From NCBI GenBank assembly GCA_943372995.1, contig CALSAQ010000002.1, positions 186,001 through 250,000 on the forward strand: a stretch of DNA of 64,000 bases. The letters are read 5' to 3'. The notes beneath the pieces were generated by a model. The model did no database searches. It was given only the letters and a program-made list of their open reading frames with translations, and was not told where the DNA came from. The DNA comes from CAJBVG01 sp943372995. GTDB lineage: Bacteria; Bacteroidota; Bacteroidia; Sphingobacteriales; Sphingobacteriaceae. This document shows, in pieces, positions 58,972 to 64,000 of this stretch. Numbering within the stretch: the stretch's first letter is position 1; the number at the start of each line of letters is the position of its first letter. Position numbers and translations under genes: made by a program.

Positions 58972-59535
58972 ATGGAAACAATTTTCAAGTCAATTATTTT
59001 TTCAGGAATTGTACTTTGTACTGCATGTACTGCGGGTAGTACAAATGAAAATGCAGCAAATTCAACAACTACAGAATCAGTACCACAAACAGGTCAATCT
59101 GGTGTACAAGATGATGTATCGAACCCAAATGTTGTGCAAGTTGCTGTAGGGAGTAAAGATCACACCACATTAGTAACTGCTGTTAAAGCGGCCGAATTAG
59201 TTGATGCATTAAGCAATGCAGGTCCGTTTACAGTTTTTGCACCAACCAATGCAGCCTTCGATGCCTTACCAGAAGGTACTGTAGAGTCTTTATTAACTCC
59301 AGAAAAAAAGGATGCATTAATTGATATTTTACAATATCATGTATCTGTTGGGGTTTATAAACTAGAGAATTTACAAGACGGACAATCTATTGGTCAGGTA
59401 AATGGTGGTAATATCACTATAACTAAAAATGGTGATGAGGTATTAGTTAATGGGAAAGCAAAAATTGTGGGTACTGTGAATGCCTCAAATGGTGTGATTT
59501 ATGTAATCGACCAAGTTTTATTACCTGGGCAATAA
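58972..59535 (+). CDS. Fasciclin (FAS1) domain lipoprotein
   Basis: ATG at 58972 starts a lipoprotein leader (IFKSIIFSGIVLCTACTAGS); the in-frame TTG at 58951 would put extra polar residues in front and is rejected. 187 residues. After a Ser/Thr/Asn linker comes one FAS1 domain with VKAAELVDALSNAGPFTVFA, PTNAAFDALPEGTVESLL, ILQYHVSVGVYK and GVIYVIDQVLLP. It is an envelope adhesion-type or binding domain. It lies 58 bases after the RIC operon and ends at the shared terminator. Confidence 0.93.
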   Translation: METIFKSIIFSGIVLCTACTAGSTNENAANSTTTESVPQTGQSGVQDDVSNPNVVQVAVGSKDHTTLVTAVKAAELVDALSNAGPFTVFAPTNAAFDALPEGTVESLLTPEKKDALIDILQYHVSVGVYKLENLQDGQSIGQVNGGNITITKNGDEVLVNGKAKIVGTVNASNGVIYVIDQVLLPGQ

Positions 59536-59567
59536 AAATTATTGGTTATAAGATTTATTGTAATAGG

Positions 59568-59595
59568 GCATGGGGTGAACACTCCATGCTTTTTT
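59568..59595. terminator. Bidirectional terminator between fasciclin and globin genes
   Basis: Stem GCATGGGGTG / CACTCCATGC (one G-U) with a long T-run on the plus side, between convergent stops at 59535 and 59595. Confidence 0.85.
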
Positions 59596-59969
59596 TATTT
59601 CTTTGATAAGCTTTGTTGCATAATAGTTGCAATTCTTCCAGCTCTTTGTTTTATGGTTTCAGCATTAATCCCAGTGAATAACTCATCTACAGTAGAGTTA
59701 AATAGTTTTGTCCATCGGTTAAAGTCCTTTAATTTCATTGGGTATTTTTTGTCGATGGTCTTGTGAATACTCATAGGGTTCCCTTCGTAATCGTTGTTAA
59801 AGAACAGCAGATTTTCCCAGAAATCAACCATAATAGGCAGATGATTTTCCCATTTTACTTTCATTACATCAGAGAAAAAATGACCAATCGTTTTATCAGT
59901 TTTTACTTTATCGTAAAACACCGCAACGAGTAGTTCTAAGTCTTTTCTATTTGTTATATCCTTTTTCAT
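59595..59969 (-). CDS. Group III truncated hemoglobin
   Basis: 124 residues, the length of 2-on-2 globins. Visible: LELLVAVFYDKVKTDKTIGH, FFSDVMKVKWENHLPIMVDF (WENHLP is the distal helix motif of this group), YEGNPMSIHKTIDKKYPM with the proximal-type His, and FNRWTKLFNSTVDELF. It binds heme and probably detoxifies NO or handles O2. It is the last gene of the nos operon, 18 bases after nosY. Confidence 0.92.
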   Translation of the reverse strand: MKKDITNRKDLELLVAVFYDKVKTDKTIGHFFSDVMKVKWENHLPIMVDFWENLLFFNNDYEGNPMSIHKTIDKKYPMKLKDFNRWTKLFNSTVDELFTGINAETIKQRAGRIATIMQQSLSKK

Positions 59970-59987
59970 CTTTAATTCAGTCTGAAA

Positions 59988-60755
59988 TTAATGATCTTTC
60001 TTGTTGAATTTTATTAGTGAAATCATAAAAGGTAGAAACATCCATATCGTTAATAAGATCAATGAAAAGATAATGCCCCACATCGATCCAAAGGTTTGTT
60101 TGAAAACAGCACCAGTATAGCCTAGCATTGCCGATAAGTCTAGTTGGAGCAGAATGGTTATTCTCGACAAGTCTATTGGGTTTAAAGCAGCAATTAAAGG
60201 AGCCCAATTCTCAATAGGATAATCGGATAATTGAAATAACGTAAACATAATTATACCATCGAACAATAAAGAGAAAAATAACCAAAGTAAAATGGCAATA
60301 CCTATGCCTTTAGCTTTGTCTCGTGAGAGTATAGAACATAAAAAGGCAAGAGAGCTGAAGATTACGGAGATAATACATCCCATGGCAATAATGGTTAAAC
60401 CACTAGCATTAAAACTGTAATATAAAATAGGAATTCCAGCGCCAATTAGAAAAGAGATAATGAGAGATAGATTTAAACCAGCAAATAAACTTATCCATAT
60501 TTTACTCCTTTTTATGGGTTGACTAATAAGTAGTTCTATAAATTCTGAGCTGTTGTAAATGTAAATGGTGGAGAAAATAATAGAAACTAGTGGTACATTT
60601 AGTAAAATTAAATTCAATAAACTCAATAGCCCTTTTGTTTCGTTATCTTCTAAACTAAACATGCTGAATGAAAGTATAGCCAAAAGGAGAGTATAGAAAA
60701 CAATAATCTTGTTTCTTAGAATATCTAAAATAATAAACTTAATTATCCTGTTCAT
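59988..60755 (-). CDS. nosY: Nitrous oxide reductase maturation ABC permease NosY
   Basis: 255 residues with six membrane helices (IVFYTLLLAILSFSMF, LISFLIGAGIPILYY, IISVIFSSLAFLCSILS and a final IIFSLILLTIWMFLPFMI). It is the ABC-2 type permease of the NosDFY complex, which works with periplasmic NosD to assemble the Cu-S cluster of NosZ. It overlaps nosF by 17 bases. Confidence 0.9.
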   Translation of the reverse strand: MNRIIKFIILDILRNKIIVFYTLLLAILSFSMFSLEDNETKGLLSLLNLILLNVPLVSIIFSTIYIYNSSEFIELLISQPIKRSKIWISLFAGLNLSLIISFLIGAGIPILYYSFNASGLTIIAMGCIISVIFSSLAFLCSILSRDKAKGIGIAILLWLFFSLLFDGIIMFTLFQLSDYPIENWAPLIAALNPIDLSRITILLQLDLSAMLGYTGAVFKQTFGSMWGIIFSLILLTIWMFLPFMISLIKFNKKDH

Positions 60756-61461
60756 GCAATTGTGTTTTTAATATTTTAGCTATTGCTTTTGATATTTTTT
60801 GTTCTTTGGTACTAGTTTTTATTTCTTCTACCGATTGATGAATAAGAAGTTCCCCATCTTGCATAAATACTATTTCAGACACGAGCTCATCTAAATCACT
60901 TAATAAATGAGAAGTAATTAATATTAATTTGTGGTTTGCTTTTTCTCTAAGCATTTTTTCTTTCAAGATGTCGGCAGCAATCGGGTCGAGACCTGCAGTG
61001 GGTTCGTCTAATATGTAAACAGAAGGATTGAACATAAATGCCAATGCAGCACTTACTTTTTGCGTGGTACCCCCTGATAGGGTACGCATACGTTTATTTA
61101 ATATATTATTTAATTTGTATTCATGATAGAGCTCTTCATCTAGAGTTTCGTTGCTCGCTCTAAGTTCTTTCATCATTTCAAAAATTTGGCCAATGCTCAT
61201 ATTTTCAGGGTACCTTCCGATTTGTGGCATATAACCAATTTGATGTCGGTATTCAGTTTCTCCTTTAATGGATTTATTGTTGAAGTAAATGGTGCCAGAA
61301 TCGGGTAGTACCATTCCTAATATACTTTTGATTAAAGTGGTTTTACCACAGCCATTTGGTCCTATTAGAGCAATGCATTCTGATTCGTTGAAGTTAGCAG
61401 ATACATTTTTTAATACTTCTAATTTGTTATATCTTTTTTGGATGTTTTTTAATTCAATCAT
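60739..61461 (-). CDS. nosF: Nitrous oxide reductase maturation ABC ATPase NosF
   Basis: 240 residues. Walker A GPNGCGKTTL (34-43), Q-loop QIGYMPQIGRYPENMS, signature LSGGTTQKVSAALAF, Walker B VYILDEPTAGLD, switch His in ITSHLLSDLDE. It overlaps nosD by 4 bases and nosY by 17. It energises NosY/NosD for Cu-S cluster assembly in NosZ. Confidence 0.94.
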   Translation of the reverse strand: MIELKNIQKRYNKLEVLKNVSANFNESECIALIGPNGCGKTTLIKSILGMVLPDSGTIYFNNKSIKGETEYRHQIGYMPQIGRYPENMSIGQIFEMMKELRASNETLDEELYHEYKLNNILNKRMRTLSGGTTQKVSAALAFMFNPSVYILDEPTAGLDPIAADILKEKMLREKANHKLILITSHLLSDLDELVSEIVFMQDGELLIHQSVEEIKTSTKEQKISKAIAKILKTQLHEQDN

Positions 61462-62693
61462 ATAGAGATCGATTTCATTCGTGGTTTATAATCAATAAAA
61501 TTTTCTGGAGTTAAACTCGGAAGAATTTTTTCTGATTTATCTAATAAAGTGACAATAAAACTTCTGAACAGTAACATTAATGAAGAGTTGGTTTCGACCA
61601 TAACAGAGAATAAGCTCAACGGACGATAGGGCACATCTCCATATTTGTCTTTATCTAAATCGTAACCCTCGTATTTGTCCCAATAATTACCATTGAAAGT
61701 ATTTAGTACTAATGTTCCATTGGTACTTATGTCGAAAGTATTTCCAAGAAAATTATTTTCTTTTATCGTATTGTCCATGCAGCTTGCTTGAATTTTCATT
61801 CCCCATCCGTTTTCCTTGAATTCATTGTGTTCTACTAGAATTCGGTTGGTGCCTTCCATGTATATACCAGAAGTATTGTTGTAAAAGCGATTGTGCAAGA
61901 TATAGCTATCAGAGATTTCTTTCAATAGTAAGCCGTAAGCAGCATCACCCCAATTATTAATGAAATAATTGTTAAACATTTTTACGCGATGAGTAAACAT
62001 TACAGCTACACCAGCGCCATTGTTTTTAAACACATTAGAAATATAAGCATCGTCGTTGGAGAACATAAAATGCAAACCATAACGAATATTAGCAAAAGAG
62101 ATGTTTCTCCAAATAATCGAATGCGTTACAAATTCGAAATAAATGCCATCTCTATGTCCATTGATTTTATTGGCATCAATAATTAAACTGTCGCTTTTCC
62201 AACAATGTATTCCATTGCCAATTTTTTGTTCATCAACACCATTTGCACTTATGATATTTTTTTCAATTCTACTATTAGTACATTGTTGTAAATAAATTCC
62301 AAAGAAATTATTGATAAGCTCATTATTACTAATACAAACATCTTTACTTTGATAGACCTTTATTCCACCTGGATCATCTAAACTGGCATATCCAGAATTT
62401 TGTACGATAAATCCTGTTAATGTAACATTATTAGCTTTAATAGTAATTACTTCGTATTTATGTTCACCATCAATCACAGGTTTGTTAATACCTTTGATGT
62501 ATAAACTTTTTTGAATAATAAGATTGCCTTCTTGGTATAATCCTTCGTGAATAAACAAAGAATCGCCATCATTAACACTTGAAAGAGCAGTTTTAATTTT
62601 TTTGAATTCAAAATCTTTTCCTACATGCACAGTTTTAGCGGATAATTGTAGCGACAATAATATACATGTAATTAAAAGGAATATAACTCGCAT
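61458..62693 (-). CDS. nosD: Periplasmic copper-processing protein NosD
   Basis: 411 residues with signal peptide (RVIFLLITCILLSLQLSAK). The body is a right-handed parallel beta-helix of NosD type: DSLFIHEGLYQEGNLIIQKS, ITIKANNVTLTGFIVQNSG, GIYLQQCTNSRIEKNIIS, GLHFMFSNDDAYISNVFKNN, MEGTNRILVEHNEF, and the C-terminal NYWDKYEGYDLDKDKYGDVP with YRPLSLF. It accepts sulfur or copper species for NosZ maturation. It starts 3 bases after the NosL fusion gene. Confidence 0.94.
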   Translation of the reverse strand: MRVIFLLITCILLSLQLSAKTVHVGKDFEFKKIKTALSSVNDGDSLFIHEGLYQEGNLIIQKSLYIKGINKPVIDGEHKYEVITIKANNVTLTGFIVQNSGYASLDDPGGIKVYQSKDVCISNNELINNFFGIYLQQCTNSRIEKNIISANGVDEQKIGNGIHCWKSDSLIIDANKINGHRDGIYFEFVTHSIIWRNISFANIRYGLHFMFSNDDAYISNVFKNNGAGVAVMFTHRVKMFNNYFINNWGDAAYGLLLKEISDSYILHNRFYNNTSGIYMEGTNRILVEHNEFKENGWGMKIQASCMDNTIKENNFLGNTFDISTNGTLVLNTFNGNYWDKYEGYDLDKDKYGDVPYRPLSLFSVMVETNSSLMLLFRSFIVTLLDKSEKILPSLTPENFIDYKPRMKSISI

Positions 62694-62696
62694 AAC

Positions 62697-63701
62697 TTAT
62701 TTGTTAATCACACTGTTCCAGTCGATGTCTTGAGCTTGTAAGTTTGTTTTATAATGTTTTGCAGAATCAGCATTTGTAAAAGCTGCTATTCCTCCACCCA
62801 TTGGGCTGGAAACATTTTCGCCAATAATAAAAAACATAGTTTCTGCTTTTGTTAGAGAATTGTCGCCACTGAAGTCGGTAATGAAAATACTTTTTGTTAT
62901 TGATTTTACATTTTGATCTTCATTCATATAGTTACTCAAACAAGCAATATCGTCGAACATAAATACTTTACCTTTGTTTGTTTTTATTTCACATGCAAAT
63001 CTAGAATCAGAAATAGTCATTTTGCAATAATCACAACCATCAGTATTGTAGTTTATTTTTATGGGTTGGTCGTTTACACATGAAGTTAAGGAGCTAATAG
63101 CGATTAACACCAAAAACAGATTTAATTTATTGTTTATTACTGATTTGTTTTTTCTTTCAATCCATATACCAATGAGCATTAATATTCCCGAGAGTATAAA
63201 TAGTATTCCACCAATATCTGGAACGGAGTAGGCTCCAAAATTTAATAGTTGTTTGAATCCTATAAGAGGAGGTTGATAAGCCATGCCGGGAACAATTATT
63301 GCGGCATCAGGACTTAAATTATGTCCATAATCGTATTCCCATCTCCAGAAATCAATCATTGCAATAATACCGAAAGCAACAAATGCAAAAAATAAAATGG
63401 TTAATAGTTTTTTATTTTTTAGTAGAGCCACCAAAACTGCACTAAGTGCGAAGAATCCAATGATATACGGTAGAACAGTAAATTCGATAAAATCATCAGC
63501 ATGCAATGTTCTCATGCCAATGTAATGATTTAACCCATTGATAATATCAACAGCACCAGCTAGTTTATTAGAGTAGATTAATAATCGTAATCCTTCTGGG
63601 TATTGTGGAGCATCGAGATCTATTCTCCATATCGGAACAAAAATTGAGATGAAAAGAAAAATACCTGATAGAATAAGTAAAACTTGTGTACTTTTTTTCA
63701 T
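62697..63701 (-). CDS. Membrane protein-NosL fusion
   Basis: 334 residues. The N-terminal half has four membrane helices (TQVLLILSGIFLFISIFVPI, about 73-93, 98-117, 163-181) with a periplasmic PQYPEGLRLLIYSNKLAGAV loop and DFWRWEYDYGHNLSP. After a short basic linker a second hydrophobic stretch ends in an internal lipobox-like LTSC (Cys208). A NosL domain follows with the Cu(I)-binding CDYCKM (223-228) and FMFDDIACLSNYM. NosL delivers copper to NosZ. The two parts are usually separate genes; here one frame covers both without a stop. Confidence 0.9.
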   Translation of the reverse strand: MKKSTQVLLILSGIFLFISIFVPIWRIDLDAPQYPEGLRLLIYSNKLAGAVDIINGLNHYIGMRTLHADDFIEFTVLPYIIGFFALSAVLVALLKNKKLLTILFFAFVAFGIIAMIDFWRWEYDYGHNLSPDAAIIVPGMAYQPPLIGFKQLLNFGAYSVPDIGGILFILSGILMLIGIWIERKNKSVINNKLNLFLVLIAISSLTSCVNDQPIKINYNTDGCDYCKMTISDSRFACEIKTNKGKVFMFDDIACLSNYMNEDQNVKSITKSIFITDFSGDNSLTKAETMFFIIGENVSSPMGGGIAAFTNADSAKHYKTNLQAQDIDWNSVINK

Positions 63702-63715
63702 AATCGAGAAAATAA

Positions 63716-63738
63716 AGGGGGTATAACTAATACCCCCG
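63716..63738 (-). terminator. GC-rich hairpin with T-tract between nosZ and nosL
   Basis: GGGGGTAT (63717-63724) pairs with ATACCCCC (63730-63737) over a 5-base loop. On the minus strand it is followed by TTTATTTT. It is 8 bases after the nosZ stop and 15 bases before the next ATG, so it can act as a partial terminator or 3' stabiliser of nosZ mRNA. Confidence 0.7.
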
Positions 63739-63745
63739 TAAAAAA

Positions 63746-64000
63746 TTATTTTGTATTTGCTGTGGATGAGGTATTTCCTAAGCTATAGCTCAAAGGCACG
63801 CTACTTCCTTTTGGAGATACTCGTACATAACCTTGCATTTCTTGGTGCAATGCACTACAGAAGTCGGTACAATACATAGGGAACATGCCAACACGTTCTG
63901 GAGTCCATTTTAATGTGGCAGTTTCTCCAGGCATAATTAATAGTTCAGCATTGTTTGCACCTTTCACTGCGAAGCCATGAGGTACATCCCAATCTTGTTC
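63746..64000 (-). CDS. nosZ: Nitrous oxide reductase NosZ, C-terminal CuA domain (5' part outside window)
   Basis: 84 C-terminal residues; the frame is open to the window end. The CuA cupredoxin site is complete in this part: Cys-x3-Cys-Ser-x2-His-x2-Met in MYCTDFCSALHQEMQGYV, with the upstream WDVPHGFAV. The tail KGSSVPLSYSLGNTSS is variable. NosZ reduces N2O to N2 in the periplasm. It is followed by accessory genes nosL, nosD, nosF and nosY, which confirms the assignment over cytochrome oxidase subunit II. Confidence 0.93.
   Translation of the reverse strand, partial: EQDWDVPHGFAVKGANNAELLIMPGETATLKWTPERVGMFPMYCTDFCSALHQEMQGYVRVSPKGSSVPLSYSLGNTSSTANTK

Noticed and set aside
63746..64000. 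Cytochrome c oxidase subunit II as an alternative for the CuA protein
   Set aside because: The CuA motif alone would fit, but the following nosL-nosD-nosF-nosY genes identify it as NosZ.
1..64000. tRNA, rRNA, insertion sequences or prophage genes
   Set aside because: None recognised: no transposase, integrase, tRNA-like cloverleaf or rRNA stretch was seen by eye; a covariance search would be needed for small RNAs.

Overview
The window is AT-rich DNA from a member of the Bacteroidota. The evidence is the many large secreted proteins with type IX secretion (T9SS) type A C-terminal sorting domains, phylum-restricted families (DUF5606, the Bacteroidetes porin family), promoter boxes of the TTG-N19/20-TAnnTTTG type, and a nosZ-nosL-nosD-nosF-nosY cluster of the kind found in this phylum. 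I see no rRNA, tRNA, CRISPR array, insertion sequence or phage gene. The content is chromosomal, mixing housekeeping genes with surface and respiratory accessory genes.

Layout. 1-8.6 kb: four large T9SS proteins, three of them tandem paralogs, plus a methyltransferase and a small barrel-like protein. 8.6-17.3 kb: M13 peptidase lipoprotein, a LuxR-type response regulator with a giant propeller-sensor histidine kinase, M42 aminopeptidase, acyl-CoA carboxylase beta subunit. 17.4-20.2 kb: small secreted protein, SulP anion transporter and beta-carbonic anhydrase, a likely bicarbonate uptake unit. 20.2-25.7 kb: P5C dehydrogenase, lpxK, purine nucleoside phosphorylase, a porin. 25.7-31.8 kb: three tandem T9SS paralogs and a conserved exported protein. 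31.9-39.5 kb: cyclophilin, DUF5606 protein, then a tight five-gene operon (CotH kinase/lamin-tail protein, small lipoprotein, VTC polyphosphate polymerase-like protein, DUF4956 membrane protein, DUF2490 protein) preceded by a LytS/LytTR-type two-component pair. 39.5-46.9 kb: rlmH, aconitase, a broken small lipoprotein gene, a lipoprotein, a polysaccharide deacetylase, and TolC plus membrane-fusion protein without a pump. 47-53.2 kb: two T9SS proteins, one of 1529 residues with a metalloprotease-like HExxH and a beta-helix-like region.

53.4-64 kb is a nitrogen-oxide respiration and nitrosative-stress region. A seven-gene plus-strand operon encodes a DUF2249-RIC di-iron repair protein, a DUF1858/DUF2249 protein, two 12-TM heme-copper/NnrS-like membrane proteins, a MIP18-type Fe-S factor, an NsrR-like Rrf2 regulator and a Crp/Fnr regulator, followed by a fasciclin lipoprotein. 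Convergent to it, the nos operon runs nosZ (3' end only) - membrane/NosL fusion - nosD - nosF - nosY - truncated hemoglobin.

The strongest signal that the genes do not explain is a set of intergenic tandem repeats of 7- or 8-base units at about 15.7, 20.2, 21.9, 25.7, 32.4, 40.1, 43.5 and 44.2 kb. The unit sequence differs from site to site but the period does not. Four arrays are followed by a run of the reverse-complement unit and so fold into long hairpins, and several supply the stop codon of the adjacent gene. Other notable signals are two abutting hairpins with perfect stems just before the 6643 gene, a perfect 13-bp inverted repeat inside the start of the VTC gene, a hairpin-plus-T-tract between nosZ and nosL, and the CotH-VTC-DUF4956 operon.
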